Shown: positions 24,777-37,443 of the stretch, in pieces | Layout of the letters: every line of letters begins with the position of its first letter | How positions within the stretch are numbered: the stretch's first letter is position 1 | NCBI GenBank assembly: GCA_905331475.1 | Contig: CAJNYU010001785.1 | Span: 32,454-96,453 of the forward strand | DNA from: Rotaria socialis | Taxonomy: Eukaryota; Rotifera; Eurotatoria; Philodinida; Philodinidae | Reading direction: 5' to 3' | Length of the DNA stretch: 64,000 nucleotides | The notes under the pieces: generated by a model | What the model was told of the DNA's origin: nothing | What the model saw: the letters and a program-made list of their open reading frames with translations, nothing else | Databases searched by the model: none | Translations under genes and position numbers: made by a program

Positions 24777-26341
24777 ATGGGTGGTAGTCTAACTCATTCC
24801 GACTTTCACTGGGTATATAACGATGAGCCACATACAACCCGTCGAAGAGAAATGCTACGTATGTATTCATTTGCAAGTCTTATTTTGAATAATATTCGTT
24901 TGTTTTTTTGTTTTTTTTTATAGAAAAATATCCCCAAATCAAACAACTTATGGGACATGATTGGCGTATTGCTGCTCAAGTTGTTGTCACTGTATTTATT
25001 CAGATCATAATGGCCATTCTAGTTCGAGATCTAGACTGGAAATATGTATGGCTGTTAACATATATCATTAGTGGTACACTTAATCATTCACTTTCGATTA
25101 GCTTTCATGAAAGTATGAAATAATTAGGAGAAAATAAAAACAAGAGTACTCTAACATAATTGCTTTTCTTCTTCTTCTTCTTCTTTTAGTTGGTCATAAC
25201 TTAGCTTTTGGTAATCTTAAACCTACGGCTAATCGAATACTTGGATATATAGCTAATTTACCATTGTGTATTCCGTCATCTGTTACATTTAAAAAATATC
25301 ACATCGATCATCACAAGTAAATTTCGTAAATTTCAATTCAGAGAAAATATGTTTTCCCATTAGATTTCAAGGCGATGATTTACTAGATCCAGATCTACCA
25401 ACATATTTTGAAGTATGGCTGTTTCGATCGCCTATTGGTAAATTTTTCTATATTGTCGCACAACCAATACTCTATTCTGTACGACCACTTCTTCGTGTAC
25501 CAAAGCCAGTAACATTACTTGAAGCAATCAATCTTGTTATTGAATTGATTTTTGATGCAACTATTTTTTACTTTCTGGGATATAAATCATTGGTTTATTT
25601 ATTTTTTGGTACTGTACTTGGCCTTGGTTTTCATCCAATATCTGGACACTTTTTATCTGGTTAGATTAATTACTTTTATATTATAATCTTAATATTTCAT
25701 TCTCTTCGTTTTTTTTTTCTTTCTTCTAGAACACTATACATTTGTCGAAGGCTATGAAACTTATTCGTACTATGGGCCACTAAATTATTTGACATATAAT
25801 GTTGGTTATCATAATGAACGTACGAATATTCTTTTATATGAATTTCGATTCGCAATAATTTCTTCGTTTGTTTATAGATCATGATTTTCCTAATATTCCT
25901 GGTTATGCATTACCAAAAGTAAGCATTTCGATGATTATTCTCAATTAATCTCTTTGCTTTTTTTTATTTTAATAGTTGAAGAAAATTGCTCCGGACTATT
26001 ACGATAATTTGCCATGTCACTATTCATGGATTCGAGTGCTATACAATTTTATAGTTGATCCACGATTAGGACCACAATCTCGTATTCGTCGTTCAGTACG
26101 TTCAGATGCATTAAAATTAAATAATGCTATTGACTTAAAAAACAAATCGAAAGTAAACGAAGTCCTTCATGATGTTATCGACAATAACAACAATACTCAT
26201 TCATTGCCACACTTATCGAAAGAAGAAAGAAAATTACTTTATGTTAAAAAGCATTCGGGTAAAAAACAAACAGGAACATCTTCAAATATCGAACAAACAT
26301 CGACAGTCAACACGAATGGAGATCATCCAAAAACTGAATAA
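24777..26341 (+). CDS. DEGS1: sphingolipid delta-4 desaturase-like, copy A
   Basis: Seven exons (24777-24858, 24924-25112, 25190-25316, 25364-25659, 25730-25819, 25878-25918, 25976-26341) give about 396 residues. The three histidine boxes of membrane desaturases are present: HEIGHN (split by intron 2), HIDHH and HNEHH (split by intron 5). The N terminus [19 protein letters not shown] fits the myristoylation-like start of DEGS proteins, and [14 protein letters not shown] and [10 protein letters not shown] are family blocks. It would introduce the delta-4 double bond of dihydroceramide in the ER membrane. The last exon has an unusual hydrophilic tail of about 80 residues, longer than vertebrate DEGS1 and than copy B. 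It converges on copy B at 27482-29767. Confidence 0.92.
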
Positions 26342-27481
26342 TACTCTGCATATAAGAAAAAAGCACCTAAACGCATGTGTTTTTATGTTTTTGTTGTGTG
26401 CACTTGCAATTTTCTTGTTCTAAAACACCGCATGTTTTTCGCTGGTAATGAAGAAATCTCAGAGATTATATTTTTTTATGTAAAGGACAATATCTTTTCG
26501 ACCAGTAGAAAACATTTCCTACGACAATTTAAATTTATGTCCCATTTTTAAAGTCAATTCATTGGTATTTATTAAAATTTTTTAAAGTCAATTTTTATTA
26601 AATTTCACCACATGACTACTCATGTCAGCGAATATTCTCAATATTATGTTAATTTTTTTAAGTAGGCCTCAATAAATAGAATAAAAAAAAGTTAATATTG
26701 TCCTTTACATACATGATTGATTGTTTTTCTCTGAGATATCTGAAGAAAAACTTTCTAAGGTGTCTATCTTACATTCCATTGGATGAGAAATTCTTAGAAG
26801 CCAAAATAAAAATATAAAACTAAGTACAACTGCGTTCTTTATATATTTTTTTTCCGTGTCAATTTGTCATACTTTTCCGTCCGTATACGAGTGTATTGTG
26901 TTTTTTTCTTAATGTCTTAGAATTATCTTTGTTATTGTGCCAATAAAGATTTGTTCACAAATTTAATTGCTTCTTTCTTTTAATTCACTCGTAGCACAAT
27001 TAGTGTATAGATTTTTATTTTTTGCTACTCAACCGTATAAATAACAAAGGAAGACTAGAGCAACAAATCAAATAGGTGGAAGACTTGATACATGGACAGA
27101 GTTTGAAAGTTATGCCGCACAGATGACATAACAGAACAACGCGCACGACACAAAATAAAGCACAAGTTAAGGATAATAAAAAAAAAGATGCCACTTTGTG
27201 TTTGTGATTGATTTTCTCAAAGAAGAGATGAGAAACAGAAAGAAGAAGTTTCGAGAGATGTTTTAAAATGAATGCAAGATGAACAAAAAAGAATCTGACA
27301 CAACAGAAGGAAAGATATTATAATCAAACATCGACTATCATGCAAGCATCAAAAATACCATCTATGCTGAAAACACCATGATATATCAGTTATCATAAAT
27401 CAATCAGATTTTCATGACTGTCAATTTAAGAGAAACAAAAAACGACGATTTGAATATTTGTTGCTGTAGTAGTTTCTCTAG
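26342..27481. other. spacer between convergent desaturases
   Basis: About 1.1 kb, AT-rich. It must contain both genes' 3' UTRs; several AATAAA-like strings occur. No gene or dispersed repeat was recognised. Confidence 0.55.
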
Positions 27482-29767
27482 TTAGTCACGCTTGTGAGCT
27501 TCTTTCACAATTGTTTTCAATTTTTGTTCATATTCTTGTTGGCTTACGACTGGTTCAACGCCGAGTTTTGTAGGTCGAACTACACGTGCCCAAGGACCAA
27601 CATTATCATTCATGACAAAATCGTAGAGTACTTTAACCCAACTAGACAATAATTAAAAAATAGTAAGACATCTGTTTTAAAATAGTTTTAATCAAATTTG
27701 AAAAAAAGAAGAATACCCAGGTCGAACAATCATATTGTAAGATCTGATAAGATCTTGCACGATCATACGAAAATCTGACAAAAAATCGTCGTTCCTGAGA
27801 TTTGAGGTCAATTCATACAATCAGATTCTTGAAAGATCGTATAACTACGATTTTTTGTCAGATTCTTGTAAGATTTCGCTCGTATTTCAAGATATTGTGT
27901 CAGATTTTTCAACCTGGGTATCATCTATCTACGGTCTTTCAATGGTTAATAGATATCTATGTTAGTATGTGACATTCAATTAAGCAAAATTTTCATTTTC
28001 AATTCTTGAAGCTTGAATCATCATTGGGATTTCCAGGTTTGGAAAAGCAAAATGGGTGACTAAGTTTTACGCAGGTAACTATAAGTTGGGAAAAGCTTTA
28101 CATAATACAAAAATCCCGAGGGAACGAATTTCAATCGATGCTTTCCCTAACTGCATATAACCTAGGGAGAGTAAAACATGACACCTTCGTTCTCAATTCG
28201 TCGACTGAATAATCCATGTGAAAATTTTCGTGTTATACAAATCTTTATCAGGCGAGTAAATGTTACTTATTTCTAAATGCTTTTAACAGATAGATATCGA
28301 AAAGGTTAAAATTTAACCTTTCCTAATCCCTCGAGCCGTGTAACTAAGACCCTCTCATAACAGTAGATATTTTGTCAATAATCAGTAACAGCTTGATTCG
28401 ACATAAAATTACGTGAGAAATGAAGTGATTCAAAATTTGGCAAACATAGCTAAATTGTGCTTTATGTTTTTTAATATCTATAAAACAAATTAGTGAGATT
28501 CTATCAAATCTGAGAATATATTTAGCTGTTAGCAGTTAGTTGAAAGCATATTTAGACCACAACCAACCAAAACTTACAGTCACAAAATGACGAAAGTCCT
28601 CTTTAAGCTCATTGATCACAGATAAACTCAAAATTCTGATATTCATTCTCTTGCAAACAAAGAGAATAAATGTCTTGAAATGAGTTTTTTCTTTTTCAAC
28701 TTCATTGAGTAAACACTTACCTTGTGTAAGATGGAAGATTATCATAATATTCAGGAGCAATTTTGCGTACTTTAGGTAGATTTCTACCCGCGATATATGG
28801 AAAATCATGATCTAAACAAAGACGATTGACATGAAAATTAAACTAAATTATCCAGTAATTTCTTTACGTTCGTTATGATATCCAACATTATAGGTAATAG
28901 CATTTAATGGTCCATAATATGAATAAGTTTCAAATCCTTCTTTGAAGACATAATGTTCAGCAATGAAATGTCCCGAAATAGGATGAATCGAAAGGCCGAG
29001 TATAGTACCCAGAACGAAATATGATGCTGTTTTATGACCAAAATAATAGTACATTATTCCATTAAATACTATCATAATCATAATGTTAACTAATTCCAAT
29101 ACGTGTATTGGTTTTGGAAAAACGAATACAGGTCGTAAAGAATAAAGAAATGGCATTATGATTAAGAAGAAAAATTTTCCTATACGTGATGAAAATAAAA
29201 ACACTTCAAGACGTGTTGGAATATCCGTATCATATACTTCGTCACCTTGAAATCTAAAGAATATTATCAGATAACAGAAAAAAAATGAACTTTGTTTTTT
29301 TTATTATGTTTACCTATGATGATCAAGATGATATTTTTTAAATGTAATCGATGCTGGTACACCTAATGGAATATTAGCAAAAAAACCTAATAGACGATTA
29401 GATATTGGCCATGAATGACCAAATGCTAAATTATGCGTTAATTCATGTAAAGCTAATGACAATGTATGATTTATTGTACCACCAACAACGTAAGCAACAA
29501 AAAGTAATGTTGACCAAGATGCATCTTTGAGAAGTATTCCCACAGTTATTTGTATTATTACAGATATAACAACTTGTATTGCCATACGCCAATCGGGTCC
29601 CATTAGTTGTTTTATTTCAGGATATTTTTCTAAATAACAAGATTAGGTAAATAGACGTCTTTTAAACTAAATCCGATTAGCTTACGAAGCATTTCTTTTC
29701 GACGTGTGGCATGTGGTTCATCGGTATATGAATGATAAAAAGCATGAGTTGTTATATATTGCCCCAT
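27482..29767 (-). CDS. DEGS1: sphingolipid delta-4 desaturase-like, copy B
   Basis: Five exons on the minus strand (29686-29767, 29314-29629, 28868-29253, 28721-28811, 27482-27641) give about 344 residues. The histidine boxes are HELTHN, HLDHH and HNEHH (split). It shares [22 protein letters not shown] and [10 protein letters not shown] with copy A, but identity over the core is only about 60% by eye, so this is an old paralogue and not an allele. Its C terminus is short. It lacks two introns of copy A (at the first His box and after LPK) and has one of its own near NLPSYTR. The last intron is 1,079 bp and hosts a TIR element at 27715-27919. The first exon is 82 nt, as in copy A. Confidence 0.9.
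27715..27919. mobile_element. ACCCAGGT-family TIR element in desaturase intron
   Basis: A 205-bp unit bounded by ATACCCAGGTCGAAC on the left and CAACCTGGGTAT on the right. The interior consists of degenerate copies, in both orientations, of a motif like AATCTGACAAAAAATCG. It has no coding capacity. It lies in the last intron of desaturase copy B, which explains much of that intron's length. Confidence 0.78.
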
Positions 29768-30250
29768 CGGCTTTTCTTCTTATTCTAATATTTAAAAATC
29801 TAGTAGAAAATCTAAAAAAGACTGACATTTTATAATATTATACAACATTGCGTCTTATATCAACACGTCTTCTATACCGCTAAGAACGATTAAATTACCC
29901 TCGAACTCATCTTTCTTTTTGTGAGTGCGAGTCCAAAGTTGATGCGCATACACTTTAGAGAACAGTTAAATGCTGATAGGTAGATAATGATTGTTCGCAA
30001 ACATTCTACTTCGTTCTTTGTCTTTCGATGTTGGTACGATCGAACAATTATTATTTGTGTCCTATTTGATGATTCAGTTTATTATTTGCATATAAAAACG
30101 AAACTACTCTAGAGACATCTAGCAAAAACTTCTTGGCAAAGGCAATGAAGAATTTTTTATTGGCCTTTATATTAGTTGGGAAAGTGTGTGTGAGTGCAGT
30201 GCAAGACTGAAAAGCACAAGACCGAAATAAATAAATAAACCATATTGAAC
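29768..30250. promoter_or_regulatory. divergent promoter region
   Basis: A 483-bp spacer between the divergently transcribed desaturase copy B (-) and METAP2 (+). It presumably holds both promoters. No specific motif is recognisable. Confidence 0.4.
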
Positions 30251-32351
<2,101 letters not shown>

Positions 32352-32520
32352 GCATAACTTGTAGTTTATTTTTTTTCACTTTGTACTCGAAAGTATTCTT
32401 GCATGTTTTTTCGTTTTCTGTTTTGTTCAACATTTATTTATTGCGTGATTTAAGAAAGACAGCAGAAATTCATGTGTTGACATCATTCTTCTTTTAAAAG
32501 AAAACCAGAAAGTTCCCACG

Positions 32521-32528
32521 TTTTTCAG
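32521..32528 (+). promoter_or_regulatory. putative trans-splice acceptor of TRAPPC1
   Basis: TTTTTCAG lies directly against the ATG at 32529, with no upstream exon to pair with. In a genome with spliced-leader trans-splicing, reported for bdelloids, this is what the 3' splice site of a downstream operon gene would look like. Inference. Confidence 0.45.
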
Positions 32529-33143
32529 ATGGTTGTTTATAATTTATACATCTTCAGCCGAACCGGGCAATGTTTGTTCTATCGTGAATGGCTGCGAAGA
32601 CAACAAACGAATATGACACAAGATGAAGTGAGTTATTTTAAATTGTACAATCGCTCAATTCTATTTTTTTTTATTAGGAATTTAAATTAATGAACGGTTT
32701 TATATATTCGGTGAAATCTTTTGTGCGACGCCTATCACCTACAGATTTGTATGTAGATTTTTATGGTTTCTCAATAAACTCATTATATTATTTTTTCAGC
32801 AAAGATGGCTTTCTAAGTTATAAAACAAATTGTTATAAGCTGCATTATTATGAAACGCTAACGGGATTGAAATTTATTTTAAATACAGATAGCAATGTTG
32901 GCAATATTCGTGATATTTTACACCAATTATACAGTACAGTAAGCATAGTCGAACGGATGATAAACAAGACAAATTTTCGCCGTATTCTTTTTTTCTTTTA
33001 AATAGATATACGTCAATTATATTCTTAAAAATCCTCGTTCTTCGGCGTCGGATGTAATAACTAATGAACAAGAGATATTTATTGAAAAATTAGATGAATT
33101 TATAAGTAACTTATCGATTTTTTCGCAAACAAATAAAGCGTGA
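32529..33143 (+). CDS. TRAPPC1: TRAPP subunit 1 (Bet5)
   Basis: Four exons (32529-32627, 32678-32748, 32800-32938, 33006-33143) give 148 residues, close to the 145 of the human protein. It has the longin-like fold of this family: it opens [20 protein letters not shown] and contains [19 protein letters not shown] and [20 protein letters not shown], all at the positions of human TRAPPC1. It is a core subunit of the TRAPP tether and Rab GEF in ER-Golgi traffic. It starts 177 bp after the METAP2 stop and ends 81 bp before MEMO1, on the same strand. Confidence 0.94.
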
Positions 33144-33210
33144 TTGTCTATGTATTCCTTCGTTTTTCAAGAATGAAAATTTTCTAAAATTCATTAAATA
33201 AAATTTTCAA

Positions 33211-33218
33211 TTTTTCAG
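33211..33218 (+). promoter_or_regulatory. putative trans-splice acceptor of MEMO1
   Basis: TTTTTCAG occurs six bases before the MEMO1 ATG at 33225, in an intergenic spacer of only 81 bp. It is identical to the string before TRAPPC1. Consistent with trans-splicing of an operon transcript. Inference. Confidence 0.45.
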
Positions 33219-33224
33219 ATTTCA

Positions 33225-34286
33225 ATGAGTTCGATCCGTGAAGCATCACATGCTGGAAGTTGGTATGAATCTGATGGAAACTGTCTCGATCAACAATTAT
33301 CAGCATGGCTTACAGAAGCTAACGGCAGTACAAATAGTCGACTAAAAGCTCGTGCTATCATTGCACCACATGCCGGATATACTTATAGTGGACCAACAGC
33401 TGCATATGCGTATAAATCAATTGATCCGACAGATATCGATCGTGTATTTCTTCTTGGTCCATCGCATCATTATAGCTTAAATACGTGCGCATTAACTACC
33501 CATGCATTCTATGAAACGCCCTTGTATAATATTAAAATTGATGCGCAAATATCAGGTGAACTTCATAAGACAGGCCTCTTCTCGCTTATGAACAAACAAC
33601 AAGATTCCGATGAACATTCATTGGAAATGCATTTACCATATATCGCAAAAGTTTTTGAAAAGTAAGAATTTCAATTGCTTGATGAAAAATTCTATTTTTT
33701 TGCTTCAGAAAAGGCAAAGACTTTCAATTAATTCCAATCCTGGTTGGTTCCCTTGATTCATCAAAATTAGAAAAATATGGGCAATTACTAGCACCGTATT
33801 TATGTGACCCAAGAAATTTATTTGTTATCTCATCGGATTTTTGCCATTGGGGTAATTGAGATATTTTAGTTTTCTTCAAAATCAATGTTTTGTTTTTAGG
33901 CCGACGATTTTCCTATACTCCACATAATCCTGAAGATGGTGAAATCTGGCAATATATCGAAAAATTAGATCATAAAGGAATGGAATTAATAGAAAAATTG
34001 AGCTTACCTGATTTTCATTCGTATCTCCGTTCAACTGATAATACAATATGTGGCCGATATCCAATAAGTCTTTTACTAGCTGTATGTTTTACATCGAATC
34101 CCGACTGAAATATTATTTCTATCTCGTTCATTTTAGGCAATTGAACAAAGTAAAAAGGTCGTCCCGTCAAGTCAATTGCCAAAATTCTCTATGCAATTTG
34201 TCAAATATGCTCAATCGAGTCGTGTGAAAAAATCAAACGATTCAAGTGTTAGTTATGCATCGGCTGTTCTGACTCTTGTTGGATAA
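33225..34286 (+). CDS. MEMO1: MEMO1 family protein
   Basis: Four exons (33225-33661, 33709-33851, 33900-34081, 34137-34286) give 303 residues; human MEMO1 has 297. The N-terminal [10 protein letters not shown], the metal-site-like [20 protein letters not shown], the [13 protein letters not shown] block, SSDFCHWG and the C-terminal YAQSSR and SSVSYA stretches are diagnostic. MEMO1 proteins resemble class III dioxygenases and act in receptor tyrosine kinase signalling, migration and copper or iron handling. Histidines corresponding to the active-site set (APHAG, SHHY, DFCHWG) are present. The gene is compactly downstream of TRAPPC1 and converges on the ADP-ribosyltransferase gene, with 271 bp between stops. 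Confidence 0.95.
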
Positions 34287-34557
34287 GATACTTTTTAGAG
34301 ACATTCATTATTTTTTGTCGTGAATTACTGTTCATTATGCTTTTCATTGTTTGATCATCATTATTAACTCATATCTATTTATAATAAATACAAAAAAACA
34401 CAAGAATTCGTTCTCGAAAATGAACTATTAGGGTTGAATTATTTTTCATTACAATTTATTCAAAACAAACACTGTTCAAAAAAAAAGATTCGAGCACAAT
34501 TAAAAAATCATCAAGTGTTTCATGTAATCAGCATCTTTGACCTATCATTGGATGATT

Positions 34558-36480
34558 TCAGTTTTTTCCAAAAAGTCGATCAATATTCTTTTGTGCTCTC
34601 TGTATTTGTGGATGGTCAGCAGGAAGAAACTTCTCATATATACTCAATGAACGGCGATAGTATTCAAGTGCCATGCTTTGCTTGTTCTGATGTTCATAAC
34701 AAAGGCCAATATTATTCAGACTCACAGCAATATAGGTATGACCTGATGGATGAAATTTCTCTCGAATTTTCAATGCTCTATGATGATAATCAAGGGCTTC
34801 ACCGTACTTTCCTTGTGCACCGAGAGTATTACCAATGTTGTTTAGGCTCGTAGCCGTATCTCCATGGTCAGATGCATGAAATTTCTCTCGGATTATCAAT
34901 GCTCGTTGATGATAATCGAGGGCTTCATCGTACTTTTGTTGTGTATAGAGGACATTACCAATATCATTGAGAACCCAAGCAGAATCTTTGGTTCGTGGCG
35001 GTTCACTTTTCATCATTCGATCATATGCACGATCATAATATTTTCGAGCTTCACCCCATTCACCTTTAGAGTAAGCAGCTCGCCCAAGATTAAATTCAAT
35101 CCAAGCACGATCTTCATTTTCTGAATCGTTCAGCAATTGCTCAAAATATTTTTGTGATTTATCATAATCACCTAAATGATGTAATAATCTACCAAACACA
35201 ATAGAAGCACTCAGCTCTTCTGTTTCTTGGCGTGTTAATTTAAGATAATCTTTTGTAATTTTGTATCCTTCATTTGAAAGATTCATCTTGATGATTTGCA
35301 ATGAATCCTTTTCTTGAATCGACTCGATAAGAAAACAAGCATTCATGTCGAATAAAACTTCTTGTTCTTCTGGAAATTCACTGAATTGGCTAATGTCAGC
35401 AAAAATAATATTCTTATTAATGTGTTCAATATCACATTGGATATGAAAAAGAATAGGTACTACATCCATTCTCCTATTTGGTACTCTTGAGAAACGTACT
35501 GCTGACGATTTTCTTCGGCTCGTTGATAAATACCCGTTGGTTGAAATCAGTTTTCCTTGGTTTTGTTTCAATTTCTCAAACTCTGCTTTCCCGAGTTGAA
35601 CTCCACGATAAACATTGACAATTTTTTCTTTTGATGATAAAAGTTTTTCATGTGCTTGTTGAAGATTTTTCGAAAGATCGCCAATGAAAAAACGAAACTT
35701 GTAAAGAAGATCAATATCTTCTGTTCGCAATGCTTTATTGATTAACTTGTAGACAAATGACTCTTTCGAATACCAGTTTATAGCAACTTCAGGCCGATAG
35801 GTTTCTTCGAATTCTTCGATTGCTCTCATCTCTCTTTTGTTTCCACGATAATAATCTTTGCAGATGTCGATCATTTGTTGCTTTGCTTGTTGATTTCTTG
35901 GAAGACGCGCAATGACATAATTAAACAATTGAAACCAAAGAAACGATGCAGACTCTTTGGATAAATCTTTTGTTGATTTTTCTTTTTGATCAAAAAAAGA
36001 AAATGTTTGAATTTGTTTATTCACTAAATCAACTTGCTTCTTAATTGATTGACATAAATCATCCAGATCAACATAAACACCGATGATTTTCGAGTATTCA
36101 TTTAGTAAATATTCATATCGTTCTTGTTGTATACAAAAAATAAAAACTGAATCAATTTGTTGACAAGAAGAAATTCGTGATAGAAGTAGTGATGCTTTTG
36201 ACCCAGATGTAATTAAGAAGATCTTTTCTTTGTTAATCGATTGAATAAATGAAACACAATGATCAAGATCAGTCATGAAAATAACAAAATCGTTGATAAG
36301 TCGAAGTTGTTGTTTCGTATTTTTTGTATCTTCATGTGATCCAATGTTAGGATCAAACCAAATAAGAGTTGTACTTTCTTTATTATCATTGTCATCTGTT
36401 CTTGAAGATAATTGACGCAATGATATACTCTCTTTTAATCTATTTTTCTTCGGTGATGCTTCTACAAGTGCTTCTACCAT
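34558..36480 (-). CDS. ADP-ribosyltransferase-TPR fusion protein
   Basis: An intronless 640-residue frame. Residues about 38-150 form an alpha/beta domain (TTLIWFDPN, EKIFLITSGSKAS, DSVFIFCIQQ) of unknown function. Residues about 230-400 are an R-S-E class mono-ADP-ribosyltransferase: Arg in VYRGVQL (about 292), the STS motif in NGYLSTSRRKS (about 320) and an E-x-E in FPEEQEVLFD (about 372-374), so the catalytic set looks intact for arginine ADP-ribosylation. Residues about 425-640 hold four to five TPRs of the kinesin-light-chain type (for example YDEALDYHQRALIIREK). There is no signal peptide, so it is probably intracellular. A truncated copy of the TPR region lies 0.4 kb upstream. Target protein unknown. 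Confidence 0.88.
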   Translation of the reverse strand: MVEALVEASPKKNRLKESISLRQLSSRTDDNDNKESTTLIWFDPNIGSHEDTKNTKQQLRLINDFVIFMTDLDHCVSFIQSINKEKIFLITSGSKASLLLSRISSCQQIDSVFIFCIQQERYEYLLNEYSKIIGVYVDLDDLCQSIKKQVDLVNKQIQTFSFFDQKEKSTKDLSKESASFLWFQLFNYVIARLPRNQQAKQQMIDICKDYYRGNKREMRAIEEFEETYRPEVAINWYSKESFVYKLINKALRTEDIDLLYKFRFFIGDLSKNLQQAHEKLLSSKEKIVNVYRGVQLGKAEFEKLKQNQGKLISTNGYLSTSRRKSSAVRFSRVPNRRMDVVPILFHIQCDIEHINKNIIFADISQFSEFPEEQEVLFDMNACFLIESIQEKDSLQIIKMNLSNEGYKITKDYLKLTRQETEELSASIVFGRLLHHLGDYDKSQKYFEQLLNDSENEDRAWIEFNLGRAAYSKGEWGEARKYYDRAYDRMMKSEPPRTKDSAWVLNDIGNVLYTQQKYDEALDYHQRALIIREKFHASDHGDTATSLNNIGNTLGAQGKYGEALDYHHRALKIREKFHPSGHTYIAVSLNNIGLCYEHQNKQSMALEYYRRSLSIYEKFLPADHPQIQRAQKNIDRLFGKN

Positions 36481-36844
36481 AATTACTTACTACGAGAAAA
36501 TTTCCTCGCCGCTGCAATTGTAACTTAGAATAAAAACAAGAGATATCTAGTGTTGAAATCTCTGAATGTGTCTTTTTTGTTTTAGTTAAATAGATTATTG
36601 TTGGGTGAGTTTTATTCTGTATCTTTTTTTCTTTGCTGATAACAAAGTCTAGTTTCTTTTACCGAGTAAACAGAGTCTCTCAAGTGAAATCAAAAGACGT
36701 ATCATAGAGATAAGTTGACTACGAAAACTTTTTGTAAGACACTTCTTAAATTGAATGTAACTGAGAAAAAACACGTTTCGAAATCTATTTGCAGCCGATT
36801 AAATTTTTTTTTCTTGTTGTAATCATTCTTTCAGATAATCAAAA
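36481..36844. promoter_or_regulatory. upstream region of ART-TPR gene
   Basis: A 364-bp AT-rich stretch between the ART-TPR start codon and hairpin copy 3. It presumably carries the promoter; no motif is recognisable. Confidence 0.35.
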
Positions 36845-36879
36845 GGGTGTGGGTGGACATTTATTCTTACCCACACCCA
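36845..36879. repeat. G-rich/C-rich hairpin copy 3
   Basis: The arms GGGTGTGGGT and ACCCACACCC form a perfect 10-bp stem with a 14-base loop. It forms the left border of the truncated TPR fragment. Confidence 0.85.
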
Positions 36880-36888
36880 TCGATAAAA

Positions 36889-37380
36889 TTATTGTTGAAT
36901 TTTTAATGCTCTCGGATAATAAGCGAGAACTTTATCGAACTTTCTTTGTTTTTGGAAAACATTGCCAATGGCGTTCAGGCTCGTAGCAATATTTTTATGG
37001 CCAGATGGATAAAATCCCTTCTTTATTTTCAATGCTGTTAGGTAATACTCGAGAACTTCGTCGTATTTTACTTGTTGGTAGAGAATAACGCCAATATTTT
37101 GGAGGACCAAAGAAGAATTCTTGGCTCGCGGTGGTTCAGTTTTCGCCACTCGATCATATGCACGATCATAATATTTTTCGAGCCTCATCCCATTCACCCT
37201 TGTAAGCAAGAATTCGATCAATATTATATTCGATCCAAGGATGATCTTCATTTTGCAAATCATTTAATAATTGTTCCAAAAATATTTCTGTGATTTATCG
37301 TACTCGCTCAAATCACATAATAATCTACTAAATGCAATAGAAACACTCAGTTCTTCTGTTTCTTGTCGTATGAATTAAAG
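36889..37380 (-). pseudogene. truncated TPR copy of the ART-TPR gene
   Basis: On the minus strand the sequence matches the TPR part of the neighbouring ART-TPR gene: it has YYDRAYDRVAKTEPPRAK where the intact gene has YYDRAYDRMMKSEPPRTK, and NIATSLNAIGNVFQKQRKF for the next repeat. It begins with the segment corresponding to the start of the first TPRs (TEELS and LKLTRQE region), interrupted by small indels near 37180 and 37280, and lacks the whole ADP-ribosyltransferase domain and the gene's 3' end. Both ends coincide with G-rich hairpins. It is a dead fragment of a duplicated gene. Confidence 0.85.
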
Positions 37381-37389
37381 ATAATCTTG

Positions 37390-37443
37390 AGGGTGGATGT
37401 GGGCGTGGGTCCTCTCTTAAGCCACACCCACACCCACACACCC
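37390..37443. repeat. G-rich/C-rich hairpin copy 4
   Basis: G arm GGGTGGATGTGGGCGTGG and C arm CCACACCCACACCCACAC, then ACCC; the stem is nearly perfect with a loop of about 14 bases. It is preceded by ATAATCTTGA. That string also marks the last bases of homology to the intact ART-TPR gene. Confidence 0.85.

Noticed and set aside
24777-29767. Desaturase pair as an allelic palindrome of the type described in Adineta vaga
   Set aside because: Protein identity of about 60%, different intron positions and unrelated intergenic DNA show old paralogues, not collinear alleles.
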